DNA of 64,000 bases. It comes from Eunapius fragilis (lineage: Eukaryota; Porifera; Demospongiae; Spongillida; Spongillidae). Below the pieces are notes generated by a model, which saw only the letters and a list, made by a program, of their open reading frames with translations, ran no database searches and was not told the origin of the DNA. Below are positions 36,301-44,041 of the stretch, piece after piece (the first letter of the stretch is position 1; the number at the start of each line of letters is the position of its first letter). The stretch covers positions 4,538,545 to 4,602,544 of the forward strand of contig OY811971.1 of assembly GCA_963681505.1 (NCBI GenBank). The letters run 5' to 3'. The position numbers and the translations under genes are program-made.

Positions 36301-39300
36301 GATTGAATCAAGGGGGACCGGAGGTAGGTGAGATAGAAGATAGAGACATGAAAGAGGATGGTGCTCATATGGTGGTGGGAAGGAGCTCATATGGAGGTGG
36401 GGAGGGGTTCATATGGTGATGGGGAGAGGCTCATATGGTGGTGGGGAGGGGCTCATGTGGTGGTGGGAAGGAGCTCATATGGAGGTGGGGAGGGGCTCAT
36501 ATGGTGGTAGGGAGGGGCTCATATGGTGATGGGGAAAGGCTCATATGGTGGTGGGGAGGGGCTCATATGGAGGTGGGGAGGGGCTCATATGGTGGTGGGG
36601 AGGGGCTCATATGGTCGTGGGGAGGGACTCATATGGTCGTGGGGAGGGACTCATATGGTGGTGGGGAGGGACTCATATGGTGGTGGGGAGGGGCTCATAT
36701 GATGGTGGGGAGGAGCTCATATGGTGGTGGGGAGGGGCTCATGGTGGTGGGGAGGGGCTCATATGGTGGTGGGGAGGGGCTCATATGGTGGTGGGAAGGG
36801 GCTCATATGGTGGTGGGGAGGGGCTCATATGGTGGTGGGGAGGGGTCATATGGTGGTGGGGAGGGGCTCATATGGTGGTGGGGAGGGACTCACATGGTGG
36901 TGGGAAGGAGCTCATATGGAGGTGGGGAGGGGCTCATATGGTGGTGGGGAGGGGCTCATATGGTCGTGGGGAGGGACTCATATGGTCGTGGGGAGGGACT
37001 CATATGGTGGTGGGGAGGGGCTCATATGATGGTGGGGAGGAGCTCATATGGTGGTGGGAGGGGCTCATATGGTGGTGGGGGAGGGGCTCATATGATGGTG
37101 GGGAGGGGCTCATGACACCTAATTGTATTTTCACAGCAATGGTGTGGTATGTAGTCATTGTACTGTTAAAAATTGGAACTCTATATCATTTATGTTTAGG
37201 AAGATATTTCGATGTGATTTGCTGTATATATATAAATCCACAAGCCTCAGTTTGTTATATATAATTGAATATTCACTGTCTGCATCACTACTACTTCCGA
37301 ATGATTGAAGCTATCTACTTACCATTTCCAGCATGTCCTACCAAACTATTTTCTACAGCACAATCCATTAGCTCTTCTCCACACAGTACTTAGACAATAG
37401 CGGAAGTGATTCGCGCAATCTGATTGGTCAATTGCAGGTATCTAAACGCGGTAGAAACCTAGAGAAGGATTCTAAGTGCCAGTGGGGGGGATTCTAAGTG
37501 CCCAGGGCACTTAGAATCCCCCCACTGGCACTTAGAATCCCTCCCGTTATCGTTATCGCGTTGCGCGCGATAATTTATTGGTTGCTACGTACGCGTTGCT
37601 ATTGTCTAAATTGGTTAGACAATAGCAACGCTCTGGACGCTACAGCCCAGGGCCCTCGGTGATTCTAAATCACGTAGATCCCTCGGCTTCAGTGTCTAAC
37701 CTATATATAGAAATGGCCTTACTCTTAGTGACATCATAAATATCCTTAATTCTAAATTGTTTCAAAATGGTATATACATGGAAGAGTCCTGTAGCTATTA
37801 TCTAAATACTGAATTGGAAGCCGCTCATACTCGAAGGTGTGGCCATTTGGTACTTATGGGGTAATGGACTGGCTCCTCATTACTCCCATCCCAGGCTGTA
37901 GAATGTTATTAATGTTATCTTTTTTAAAGGCCATCATCAATCTTTCAAAACCAACAGCAACTAGGCTTGCAAAGGTGAGAACAGATGCTATGCTATATTT
38001 GAACAACAAATTGCATGCAAGGATTGTTTGTGGTCTCCAATGAAAGCAGATAGTAGATTTAAAAGTGTTACATGCAAGGCTGACATTCTTTTGTTTGCAT
38101 GCTACACTACTGGATCACATAAAATGAGATTAATGTATATAATTTATCCGTTCTGGGGGTAAATCTTTGCAAAGTGTGTCCACAGTTTCCTGCTTGATTC
38201 ACACCAATCATTTAGATACCTGCCTCCCATAACATTAAATGCCTAAATCATTGACACAAATTGAGCGGGAAACTGTTTAAGCACTTTGCACAGTTATATC
38301 GTCTAATGGATTAAAGCAAAAGTAAAAGGACAATAAGGACAGGACCCTTTTACATTCAAATAGATTTGAATGCTCCTACCTGAAGAATGTGGGGGAGGGG
38401 GGGGGGGGGGGGGGCATTGAATTTGTGCATTACACCAAATTATACTTCTGCATGTAAAAATGGTGTGATATGCAGTATTGAAAAACGGCTTTAATAGTTC
38501 AGAAGATATATAGATTTGATTTTGATGCTATAAATATAAACCCACAAGGATAAGATCTCATATAACAAATCTTATACAACACAAGTTGAGAAAACATTCA
38601 TCAATGAGATTGTTGATGGGATATACAAATTGAACTAAACTACTAGCTACTTGTATTGTAGCGTGAACACTATTGGTCAGACACCAGTACTGCATTTTCC
38701 TCCATCCTTTATGACACCTCTACTCACAACACCCTGTGTAACTCATTTTGATGTATGATAAAAATTCATTTTCTGCAGTTGAAGTTACATCCCCCACCAA
38801 TCTCTCATATGCCATAGAATTTTTTTGAGGGGTGAGGGGTTGGGCACTTATAGTTGTTAGGAACACTACCAATACAGTAAGGACTTGGAGAACAATGAGG
38901 TTAATCATATTTAATTAGACTGGGTATGAGATGAGCAACTCATTTTAGTTCTCAGAAACCATACTTTTTGTTGATTTGACAAGCGCAAAACAATTCGTTT
39001 TTAACTCTTCTTCCACAATCTACGCTGTTCATTTGTCGGGAGTCTTTGCTAGGCGCAGTTTGCATTTTCTTAATTATTTCATATCCCTATTTTTACACAC
39101 CAATCTCATACATGGGAGTCTCAGGGCAGTAGAACATGATTAATTTAAATTATTTATAAGAGCCTGTGCATTTACTAGCTGCTGGTATTATTTCAGCGTT
39201 TATTTGGACGGCAAGATGTGGTAGAACCTCTCACTGCTGGGATCATTCCACTTCAAGTTGACAGTCCCTACAGCAATATGGTTATCCATGACTTGGCAGG

Positions 39301-41408
39301 ACATCACCAATACTTCTCCAGCCACTGTGCATGTCTGGAGGCCATCTCCCTCAACAGTCCAGCTACCTTCCTTCTCCTGCAGGACATCAGGAAAGATGAA
39401 GAGACCATCACCAAGGAGGTCCACTACTGGTCTACAATGATTGATGGTGTGTGTCCTCAGCAGCCTGGATCCGTCATAGTCATGGGAACGCATGCTGACC
39501 TGCTAGCACCACAGGAGACAACCAGGAAGATGGCTCATCTGAATTTGGTTTCTGAATCAGCTATTAGTCATCAAAAGTTGATAAAGGTTGTAGCTCTAAA
39601 TCTTACACAGATATATAGGGATAAAATGAATCAGTTCATGGACCTGTTGCACGCAACCAACAGAGATGCCATTAATATGTGTCCTTCAATCTCCATGATG
39701 TGTCACATGATGCTTGCATTCTTTAAGGAGAAGCTACCCCCTGACCTTAATGCCATATCCCTCTTTGACCTTCTGGTACGTCTGAAGGATGATCCAGATG
39801 AACTCATTGATCCTGCCATCTCTAATGTTATCCCACTACTTAACACCTTATCAGATAAGGGTTTTATTGTCTTTATGCCATCAGATGACCACCTTAAAAG
39901 CTGGGTAGTTCTTAAGAAGGAGTGTATCCTTAAGGAGGTCAATGGAGCTTTGTTTGCAGATCCATCTCTTAAGCAATATACTAAGCTTGCTAGCAACACT
40001 GGGATAGTACCCAGAGCAATACTTCAAAAGGCATTTCCCAAGTACAATATTGATATGATTATTCAATTAATGATTCACTTTGAGCTGTGTCAGGTAGTAG
40101 ATCTATCCCAAATTACTACAAACATGGCACCTGATGGCTCACCCGGTCCAGACATTGGTCCCCTCTACTTCTTCCCAGTGCTGGTCAAAGTTGGCAGGCC
40201 TGATACTGCCGAAGTTCCAAAAAACAGTTTTGTTAGATCCATAAAAGTTAGGCCTACTGGTGAAAGATTCCAATTTTTTACCACACGCTTTCTTCATGTC
40301 CTATTTCTAAGGCTACTGTTTGAATTCTCACTGCCTACAATAACAACTGCACGCCTCTGCTCCCCCTTCCATCGTGGCTGTGATGTATGGAGCATGGGAA
40401 TAAAGTGGCATAGTGAGACAGGGGTGACCACCATTGTTGAGATGGACGAGATGTTCCAGTCCCTTTCCTTGGCTATGTCCTCACCTGACAGGACAGACCC
40501 CAAGTACCTAGAGTTGGCACACTCTGTTCTTGCAGTCATCAAAAAGGCCTGTCAAGAGTTCTGTCCACGTGTAGAGTTCTTTGAGATAATCTCCTGTCCT
40601 GAAGTTAGCTCAACCCACTCTATTGAGGTAGAGGTGTCCTTATTAAAGAAGGCCCTCTGTGAGGGGAATAAACATGTTGCTCATTATGATGGCATACAAC
40701 ATGTTGTGATTGGAGAATGGATGAAGATAGAGCCATGTCTACCAAACCTTATTGGAGGTGAGGTGTAGATAGTAGATGATGTTACTAATATGAGGAATCT
40801 CTTCTTTGTAATGCAGTGTCTTCCTCTATGGTCCCCTGTCATCAGCCATTACCAGACATGGCTTACCAGCAGCCTGGGCCACATAAGAAAGGTTAGTATG
40901 ACATGGTAGAGACATGTGCATGGACCAGGTGGGGTTGGTATTTATTTGGGTATGACGCTGTTTGAAGATGAGGAGGGGACCATAGAAGTAAACATGTCTA
41001 TGGTATCTTTCTCTTCTTCCCAGTTATTATCAGATAATGGAAGTGGTATACATGTAGGAGGGGACTTGAGCCTTGGTGGACATATGTAGTTCCTTCCTTA
41101 TAGATACTACATTGACAATCCTAAGTGAAAGTGACCATAGAATGGTATTTGATGCTACTCTGTCTGCAAGTGATAAATGGAGGACCATAGGCTGGAAGCT
41201 AGGATTCACTGCAGATCAGCTGGATGCCATTGTACATGAACCTGGATGGCATGGGGAAGAGGATTGGTATATGGCCATGTTGAGGAGGTGGTTGGACTGG
41301 GCACCACCTGACCACGCTTATCCTTCTCTTCAAAGTCTGACATCAGCTCTTTGTGCAGTGGGCAAAGAGAGACAGGCAGCAGACCTTGGTACTATTTTTA
41401 TTTCTTAA
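9300..41408 (+). CDS. Large multi-exon gene: 2A-like leader, death domain, ankyrin repeats, Roc-COR, death domain
   Basis: Whole-gene model assembled from splice signals, frame and domains; exons are listed separately. Order: 2A-like leader (9300-9643), death domain (9709-10005, duplicated at 10621-10920), linker, two conserved cysteine/hydrophobic modules (18157-18999), linker, ankyrin exons (24009, 26498, 27379, 27947, 29731), ankyrin plus P-loop (34145-34396), microexon, Roc-COR (39197-40757), C-terminal death domain to stop 41406-41408. All junction phases agree, except for one base-level frame break inside 18157-18999. Death domains, ankyrins and Roc-COR together suggest an intracellular innate-immune or cell-death signalling protein, comparable in parts to DAPK1 or MFHAS1 but with no kinase. 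The two exons at 43505-44041 may be alternative 3' ends. It could be two genes split near 14-18 kb. Confidence 0.6.
9536..9643 (+). CDS. Exon 2, hydrophobic stretch plus 2A-like peptide GDVEENSGP
   Basis: In frame this encodes a segment ending AYLLLLKSGDVEENSGPLTH, followed by donor CACG/GTGAGG at 9643/9644 (phase 1). The 2A consensus is D-V/I-E-x-N-P-G-P, where the ribosome skips the last Gly-Pro bond. Everything matches except Ser in place of the first Pro (codon TCC; one base from CCC). Leucine-rich sequence before it resembles the N-terminal 2A signal sequences described for sea-urchin NLR proteins. The Ser change would be expected to weaken or abolish skipping. The segment may act only as a signal-like leader. 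Confidence 0.65.
9709..10005 (+). CDS. Exon 3, N-terminal death domain (copy a)
   Basis: Acceptor GCATGCTAG/ACC and donor GAAG/GTAGGT; phase 1 to phase 1. Preceded by a 65-base intron. It encodes about 99 residues containing FDWRVVGRRLV, MFQRWLEIEG and KATYRVLIGVFEEI, the death-fold pattern W-x-x-h-G-x-x-L ... h-h-x-x-W ... A-T-x-x-x-L-h. Partners cannot be inferred. The exon is symmetric (1-1), so it can be skipped or doubled without breaking frame. Confidence 0.8.
10501..10555 (+). CDS. Duplicate of the 2A-like exon end (copy b), without a start
   Basis: Repeats LLLLKSGDVEENSGPLTH and the GTGAGG donor. The frame is open leftward to 10441 but has no ATG and no good acceptor, so use of this copy as an exon is doubtful. 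Confidence 0.35.
10621..10920 (+). CDS. Duplicate N-terminal death-domain exon (copy b)
   Basis: Same as exon 3 with one extra codon (Phe) from a TTT insertion near 10679. Acceptor and donor are intact, phase 1 to 1. It could be used in place of copy a, or in series with it, since 2a to 2b splicing also stays in frame (G + AC). Confidence 0.65.
11424..12469. other. Intron, no feature seen
   Basis: AT-rich single-copy-looking sequence with no exon recognised. Confidence 0.5.
12470..12652. mobile_element. MITE-1 family, right arm and loop
   Basis: Contains 'ccatttcagtcaac..' and the right terminal repeat ending '..gagaatgtattatattacttg'. The left arm is truncated. It is followed at 12720 by a run of C. 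Confidence 0.65.
12653..13495. other. Intron with poly-C runs and an unassigned open frame
   Basis: C runs are at about 12719-12735 and 13303-13328. A plus-strand frame at 12957-13217 (86 codons) shows no domain and no convincing splice sites. Confidence 0.45.
13496..13990. repeat. ~127-bp tandem repeat, about four copies
   Basis: Units contain 'acatatacaatgtattgtggttatctg' and 'tttgaatgtgatttgagttttgtgac'. Copies start near 13504, 13634, 13761 and 13887 and are nearly identical, hence recent. Confidence 0.92.
14058..14111 (+). CDS. Possible linker exon of the large gene
   Basis: Acceptor CAACAG/CAGGAGG (a second CAG lies 3 bases on) and donor GATG/GTAATG. The exon is 54 bases and keeps phase 1 to 1, so it fits between the death-domain exon and the exon at 18157. 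It encodes a short Pro/Ala/Ser-rich linker. Support is only signals and phase. Confidence 0.35.
14466..14747. mobile_element. MITE-1 family, full-length copy nested in HTE copy B
   Basis: Imperfect inverted arms run inward from ACAAGTAAAGAAAAAC at 14466 and from its complement ending 14747, with the loop near 14590-14620. Total 282 bases. The arms have diverged more than those of the copy at 2404. Confidence 0.88.
15118..15435. mobile_element. 318-bp TIR element with perfect 9-bp target duplication, nested in HTE copy B
   Basis: The target duplication GTTGACGAC is at 15109-15117 and 15436-15444. Terminal repeats TAGTTTCGTGCCCAGACG / CGTCTGGGTACGAGACTA share TAGTYTCGTNCCCAGAC with the element at 4598-4927. 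Homologous HTE copy C lacks the insert, confirming the boundaries. Confidence 0.93.
15665..18156. other. Intron with degenerate minus-strand coding sequence
   Basis: Minus-strand frames across about 15900-17000, the longest at 16178-16516, look like decayed coding sequence interrupted by stops and shifts. I cannot name the protein. No plus-strand exon recognised. Confidence 0.35.
18157..18999 (+). CDS. Exon with two conserved modules of the large gene, one frame break
   Basis: Acceptor TTTCAG/ACC (phase 1, giving GAC with the preceding exon) and donor GAACAT/GTAAGT (phase 0). Module 1 has a Cys-rich start (CGCGKC), then FLYLDKNTLDPLDKSTL and a helical stretch to about 18450. Module 2 begins LLSDYHTWFNCSVLEQVL and includes CKRNIFECPP and LYSMP-like and ELFPL motifs to about 18960. 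From memory, these two modules in this order precede ankyrin repeats in many sponge death-domain proteins; I know no established name. The frame changes by one base near 18500-18510, between the modules, so either an assembly indel or a disabling mutation is present. Confidence 0.65.
19000..19503. other. Intron, no feature seen
   Basis: A frame at 19244-19480 is open but lacks splice support. Confidence 0.5.
19504..19581 (+). CDS. Short linker exon of the large gene
   Basis: Acceptor CCTCCTCCAG/AAT and donor CATGGG/GTGAGT; 78 bases, phase 0 to 0, consistent with both neighbours. It encodes 26 residues rich in Ser, Thr and His with no domain. Confidence 0.55.
19582..20429. other. Intron, no feature recognised
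   Basis: A minus-strand frame at 19664-19912 is basic and Cys-containing but unrecognised. Nothing else seen. Confidence 0.4.
20430..22810 (-). pseudogene. Ty3/gypsy-type integrase followed by an OTU-like domain, broken
   Basis: Read from high to low coordinate. An H2C2 zinc-binding segment (GGHGGRDKTIQKL, WWPRM, KTC...CAQCQRG) is followed by an integrase core (VVGYFSKLVEAKPL, AHDVAVFLYEL). Next comes an integrase C-terminal region (NKDYERRHQFKTEFSIGEKVLL, then HYDGPYFIDKVLPNGVYQVK), and then an acidic/basic linker. Last is an OTU-like segment starting IEGDGNFLFR and continuing in another frame (SQNHHGF, TDLDQSEFESRHL, GTWGTEVEVITLATLL). OTU proteases have Cys in D-G-N-C-L-F; here it is Phe. 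Several stops and shifts plus a 320-bp MITE inserted in the H2C2 knuckle show that it is dead. It lies antisense in an intron of the large gene. No LTRs recognised. Confidence 0.75.
22273..22596. mobile_element. C/G-rich TIR element inserted in the integrase relic
   Basis: Ends read CAGCGGCATAGGAAGG and CCTTTTCCTACGCCACTG, with CATGT next to each end as a possible 5-bp target duplication. It splits the integrase codons between LVKTC and ACAQCQRG. It contains long G and C runs. Confidence 0.75.
23436..23574. mobile_element. 139-bp foldback MITE (CATAGGCGTAGGAAC ends)
   Basis: Arms of about 45 bases are near-perfect inverted repeats around a short loop. The outer end CATAGGCGTAGG recurs at 25613 and, as a variant, at 55515. 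Confidence 0.8.
23737..23771. mobile_element. 35-bp mini-hairpin insertion with 7-bp target duplication
   Basis: CATAGATTGAAGACC / GGTCTTCAATCTAT palindrome flanked by ATTAACC at 23730-23736 and 23772-23778. A second copy is at 52464-52501. Confidence 0.75.
24009..24107 (+). CDS. Ankyrin repeat exon 1
   Basis: 99 bases, phase 0 to 0, acceptor TTGCAG and donor GAG/GTAAGA. Encodes one 33-residue ankyrin-like repeat (LLWAAENGWTEEVKALLRQG). Confidence 0.8.
24108..26335. other. Intron with duplicated phrase, small minisatellite and a MITE
   Basis: A phrase 'aaccagcaaat.ccaccaaacacatag' recurs at 24499 and 24753. A 21-base unit 'gggggaggactgtaagcatt' repeats four times at about 25254-25340. MITE-1 at 25746-25996 is listed separately. 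Confidence 0.6.
25746..25996. mobile_element. MITE-1 family, diverged copy
   Basis: Left arm 'aaaaacattatctttgagaaagttggtg' and right arm '..ccaccattgcctt..accaactttctc' around a loop near 25870-25920. Confidence 0.7.
26498..26596 (+). CDS. Ankyrin repeat exon 2
   Basis: 99 bases, phase 0 to 0, acceptor CTTACAG and donor AAA/GTGAGT. One repeat with SPLMVASSWGHLEIVKLLLD. Confidence 0.9.
27379..27477 (+). CDS. Ankyrin repeat exon 3
   Basis: 99 bases, acceptor TTTACAG and donor ATG/GTGAGT. Duplicate of exon 2 with changes at surface positions (for example GHFKVV). Confidence 0.9.
27947..28045 (+). CDS. Ankyrin repeat exon 4
   Basis: 99 bases, acceptor TTTACAG and donor ACG/GTGAGT. Carries ALPGGH in place of ALSRGH. 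Confidence 0.9.
28416..29035. repeat. 34-bp minisatellite, about 18 copies
   Basis: Unit 'cctccccagaaccttatcc' + 'aatggcaggtgctct'. A 34-base period cycles all three frames, which is why all three plus-strand frames stay open (188-242 codons); these are not called as genes. Confidence 0.95.
29731..29829 (+). CDS. Ankyrin repeat exon 5
   Basis: 99 bases, acceptor ATGCAG and donor AAA/GTGAGT. More diverged (MMASRRGHFEIDNLLLN). Confidence 0.88.
29830..31375. other. Intron, no feature seen
   Basis: No exon or element recognised. Confidence 0.5.
31376..31757. mobile_element. C/G-run-rich TIR element (GGATCCAG ends)
   Basis: Left end GGATCCAGGATTTGGCTA then G run; right end C run then AAGCCTATACTGGATCGG. 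Internal G runs at 31393-31409 and 31558-31580. The right end has a second copy at 54727-54845. Confidence 0.65.
31758..32790 (-). pseudogene. Ty3/gypsy gag-like (SCAN/capsid) relic with coiled-coil N-terminus
   Basis: From high to low coordinate: start near 32770 (MTIRRRTVY), then a highly charged Glu/Arg coiled coil made of a degenerate ~20-residue repeat (REREREEEKRRSEEA type) across 32370-32660. After a linker comes a capsid-like segment with FKLAPQLTGKTQQAYAALP, LRRYDITEETY, FRTSTKGVKETHRELAARLG and VEQFLN-like residues. Frames change at least twice and a stop interrupts ITEETY. The low-coordinate end abuts the element ending at 31757. Antisense in an intron of the large gene. Confidence 0.72.
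32955..33045. mobile_element. HTE family fragment (copy D)
   Basis: Matches the 'atgaccg.ctttgcctt.tggttcgatagcaacaaagag' block of copies B and C, then stops; no terminal hairpin. Confidence 0.65.
33046..34144. other. Intron with one MITE-1 arm
   Basis: A right-arm-like MITE-1 fragment is at 33517-33613. Nothing else recognised. Confidence 0.5.
34145..34396 (+). CDS. Ankyrin repeat plus P-loop exon
   Basis: 252 bases, phase 0 to 0, acceptor ATTACCAG and donor ACAG/GTGAGA. Residues 1-60 form one to two ankyrin-like repeats (TALHWAASEDKPDCVRVLL, then NHEGRTAMMEA). Residues 69-84 are VVLCGNSGAGKSTLTQ, the G1/P-loop (GxxxxGKS/T) opening the Roc GTPase domain. Confidence 0.92.
34397..36355. other. 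Intron with a foldback MITE
   Basis: MITE at 34740-34868: arms GGGCAAAGTGCATGCACGG / CCATGCATGCACTTTGCTC. A related copy is at 38166-38291. The rest (34870-36355) shows no supported feature. Confidence 0.6.
34740..34868. mobile_element. ~129-bp foldback MITE (CAAAGTGCATGCACGG ends)
   Basis: Imperfect arms of about 45 bases surround a short loop. The second copy at 38166-38291 shares ends and the internal 'aaatcattg.cacaaat.gagcgggaaac'. Confidence 0.7.
36358..37112. repeat. 22-bp minisatellite, roughly 33 copies
   Basis: Unit 'catatggtggtggggaggggct'. The G-rich strand is the plus strand. A 22-base period cycles all three frames, giving long spurious Gly/Trp/Val-rich open frames. Blocks of several units recur (compare 36458-36650 with 36890-37000), suggesting higher-order duplication. 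Confidence 0.95.
37466..37541. repeat. 76-bp near-perfect palindrome
   Basis: GGATTCTAAGTGCC..CCCACTGGC arrangement: the left half (two 'gattctaagtgcc' motifs) is mirrored exactly in the right half around AGGG. It is flanked by 'gacaatagc' copies at 37393 and 37619. Confidence 0.85.
37930..37974 (+). CDS. 45-base microexon in the Roc domain
   Basis: Acceptor TTTTTTAAAG and donor AAAG/GTGAGA; 15 codons, phase 0 to 0, fitting exactly between KSTLTQ and RLFGRQDVVEPL. It supplies the short segment after the P-loop (LSKPTATRLAK). Assigned by signals, phase and position. Confidence 0.7.
38166..38291. mobile_element. Foldback MITE, second copy of the 34740 family
   Basis: Arms TTTGCAAAGTGTGTCCACAG / CTGTTTAAGCACTTTGCA, diverged. 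Followed at 38395-38415 by a G run and at 38575-38725 by a decayed MITE-1. Confidence 0.65.
39197..40757 (+). CDS. Roc GTPase (from switch region) and COR domain exon
   Basis: 1,561-base exon, acceptor TTTCAG and donor GGAG/GTGAGG (phase 0 in, 1 out). Residues 1-50 contain VEPLTAGIIPLQVDS (G2 region) and the G3 motif DLAGH. G4 is GTHAD (about residue 95-99) in place of N/T-K-x-D. From about residue 175 the sequence fits COR: LPPDLNAISLFDLL, LNTLSDKGFIVF, SWVVLKKECILKEVNGALF, NTGIVPRAILQKAF, MIIQLMIHFELCQVVD, PLYFFPVLV. COR dimerises Roc GTPases in ROCO proteins. With the P-loop exon this makes an ankyrin-ROCO protein. The frame is fully open, so selection appears intact. Confidence 0.9.
40817..40891 (+). 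CDS. Linker exon before the C-terminal death domain
   Basis: 75 bases, acceptor ATGCAG and donor AAAG/GTTAGT, phase 1 to 1. Related in position and start to the exon at 43505-43582. Confidence 0.7.
41104..41408 (+). CDS. C-terminal death-domain exon with stop
   Basis: Acceptor CTTATAG/AT (phase 1, giving Asp). Encodes DKWRTIGWKLGFTADQLDAI, MLRRWLDWAPP and LQSLTSALCAVGKERQAADL, a death domain. The frame ends TAA at 41406-41408. A weak donor (CTTG/GTACTA, 41395) could instead lead to the exon at 43505, which also enters in phase 1. Confidence 0.85.
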
Positions 41409-43504
41409 TAATGTTTTTTACTTTAAACTACAGAACATTTGAATTGGTACATGTAATCTTTTGATATCTGTTTGTGTAATTTTTATCAACGGTTTATTTA
41501 TATGTATTAATCTTTATGTCACATACACTGTGCAAATAGTTTGTTATACGATACTGTATACTTTGGACTATACTTGAAATATACGCCGGATCAGTACATT
41601 TGAAATATACGACGTTGTATATTTCACGAATACACAACCGCACTTGCGTCACAGTTTACATAGGCAGCCATTAAAATGTTATGACCAAGCAATAACCCGT
41701 TGTGCGCTTATTACACTTGCAAATTCATTGGCCACAGCTAAAATTCTCTTCTCATCTTACAGGCTAGTGTAGCCAAACTATAGTAAGTGCTCCGGTTATA
41801 ACTATGGCCGGTATGGGAGGGCCGGTTAATGCATACGTCAGGGGGTCACAACTGTTTTTTCTTCCCTCGGGGAATAAGTGCATGGTCCGGTTAAAACCGT
41901 ACCTTGTCCTATAATCATACTTGTTTACAGATGCTGACATGGTCATTTTAGCATCCTTTTAGCGAACAAAAGTCAAGCTGTAGCCACTATCGGTCGACGA
42001 ATGGAGCACTCCATGTATGTATACGTACTGGTTACTCGAAGCTATCCCTTATCAAATTTTTTACCACAGCCACTTGCGAGCGTGAGTATATATGTATTGT
42101 ACTGGTACATGATCGCATGTTACCTGTATACTAAATTATGTATATAGCGGATATTGCATTTATACAAATAAACTTTAGAAGTAATTAGTTTCCACAATGT
42201 CAGATCCTTAGGCTAGTAAATATGATTTCGGGTTCTCCAGAAATCTCATCGAGGTGCCATCGCTTCCTTGCATGGTAACAGACATGCTATGATTCATTGT
42301 GTTGGTGATGATCTTTGGTGCTCTTTCTGACATGAGCGATGGTATAGGGCTGCTCCAATTAGGAATGTGATTTGCTTACCGCACGTGACTTGTAAATTTT
42401 AGGCGGGCTATTCCATTGCCGCGTGTTGATTGCTTTTAATGCGAAGACTCTGACAATGGACTCTTAAGATCAGCGTATTGTTTTAATGGTAAGACTAAGT
42501 TGACGAGAAATAGTGTTGCTAATCACCTCTGACTATTTGCACCAGTTTGGCATGTCCCAAGTGTTCCTGTTGAGCAACCGAAACCGGCACAACGGAGCAC
42601 GGTAGAAAAAGGTATGTCATTTCTTGTTTTGCGAAGTGCTGCTATACTCGTCCATTTGTCTAAAGTTGTTCGTGTAACTGGCTACGTGTTGGGCGAATCC
42701 GGGCACTTTGACAAGTCGGGTATTATCAGACAGTTTCATCGTGATTTGTTGCTGACAGGTCCGGTAAGCGTTTAACCTCCTTGACCTTTCCCAACTGTTC
42801 ACAATTTGCTAGATGAAACGTGACTAAAAGGTAAGCGTTGCCAATTTCGTTTTCATTTCAATGTGTCTGTTGTATCAACACGACAGTTCGCAAGGATACA
42901 TATGCGGTGAGTTAAATAATTTTGACGATAAGAATTTACAGTTGTTGTTCTGTACAGGCGACTTGGAACGAAGTTATGCTGAATGCCACCTCGGGCTGTT
43001 AGTTTGTTGTTCTGTTGTACTTGTGCAAATTATTAAAATTTCAATTGGATTCTAAATTGGATCGGGAACGAGGGGTGGGAGTAGGACAAATACACGGAAT
43101 ATGAAGCGCGTAGTATACGGTGACCGACAAGATAGCCACAAAGTGAATTCAAAGGCTTGCTCAGCGACCATGAATGTCACGTGATCGGTTATATTTCAAT
43201 ATACGCACCCGTGTATATGGTTCTATACGCAGGTGCGTATATTTAAGGGGTATATTCGAATATACGCTATTGATAGAATACGCTATCGTATAACAAATCA
43301 TTTGCACAGTGATAAGGAAGGTTAGTGTGGCATGGTAGAGACATGCATGTGCATGGACCAGGTGGGGTTGGGTCGGTATGCATATGTATTTGGGTATGAA
43401 GGCTGTTTGAAGATGAGGAGGGGGCCATAGAAGTAAACATGTCTATATGTTCGATAGGTGTTACTAATACATGTATGAGAAATCTCTTCTTTGCCTGCAT
43501 ACAG
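41409..43504. other. No gene recognised
   Basis: AT-rich sequence with repeated 'atatacg' phrases around 41580-41630 and 43190-43270. No exon supported. Confidence 0.45.
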
Positions 43505-44041
43505 TGCCCACCTCTGTGGTCTTCTCATCTCCTTCCCAACTGTTGTCAGAGCTGGTCTGTCAAACTGTACCCGAGTTAGAAGGTTAGTACGAATTGGAAA
43601 ATAGGCAATCATATGTAGAGGCTATGTTCAATGAATGTGCATGCATGGTAATGTGTGAATGGTAGTATGTATGAAGGGCCATGTGTATGGAAAGCCATGG
43701 TAATTTGTTACTTGTTGGGGTGCACATTGGCAAGATGTTCCCATCACTGACTATTGGTCATGTTGCTCCTCCCACCAGGCACACCCACAATGATGGAGCT
43801 CTTATCTTTCTCCTCTAGCAAACTGAACATCGCTGTGCAGGTTGGAATGAAGTATGATAAATTTGGAGTATTTCTACTGGAGGACACCAATGGAGTCATA
43901 GTGGAAGCATTGAAAGTGGAACATATGAAGAATGCTGAAAGGATCAATATGACCGTACTTAAAACATGGCTTCAGGGAAAGGGTGTAAAGCCAGTTACCT
44001 GGTCAACACTTGTATCTGTCCTTAAAAATATAGGAATGTGA
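43505..44041 (+). CDS. Second C-terminal death-domain exon pair (alternative 3' end or separate gene end)
   Basis: Exon 43505-43582 (acceptor ATACAG, donor GAAG/GTTAGT, phase 1 to 1) encodes SPSQLLSELVCQTVPELEG. Exon 43779-44041 (acceptor CCACCAG, stop TGA 44039-44041) encodes KLNIAVQVGMKYDKFGVFLL, TVLKTWLQGKGVKPVTWSTL and LKNIGM, a diverged death-domain-like fold. Phase allows joining to the death-domain exon at 41104. A possible polyA signal (ATTAAA) lies near 44196. A damaged duplicate is at 53554-54078. Confidence 0.7.

Noticed and set aside
36435-37264. Long Gly/Trp/Val-rich open frames
   Set aside because: Translation of a 22-bp minisatellite in every frame; no splice or start support.
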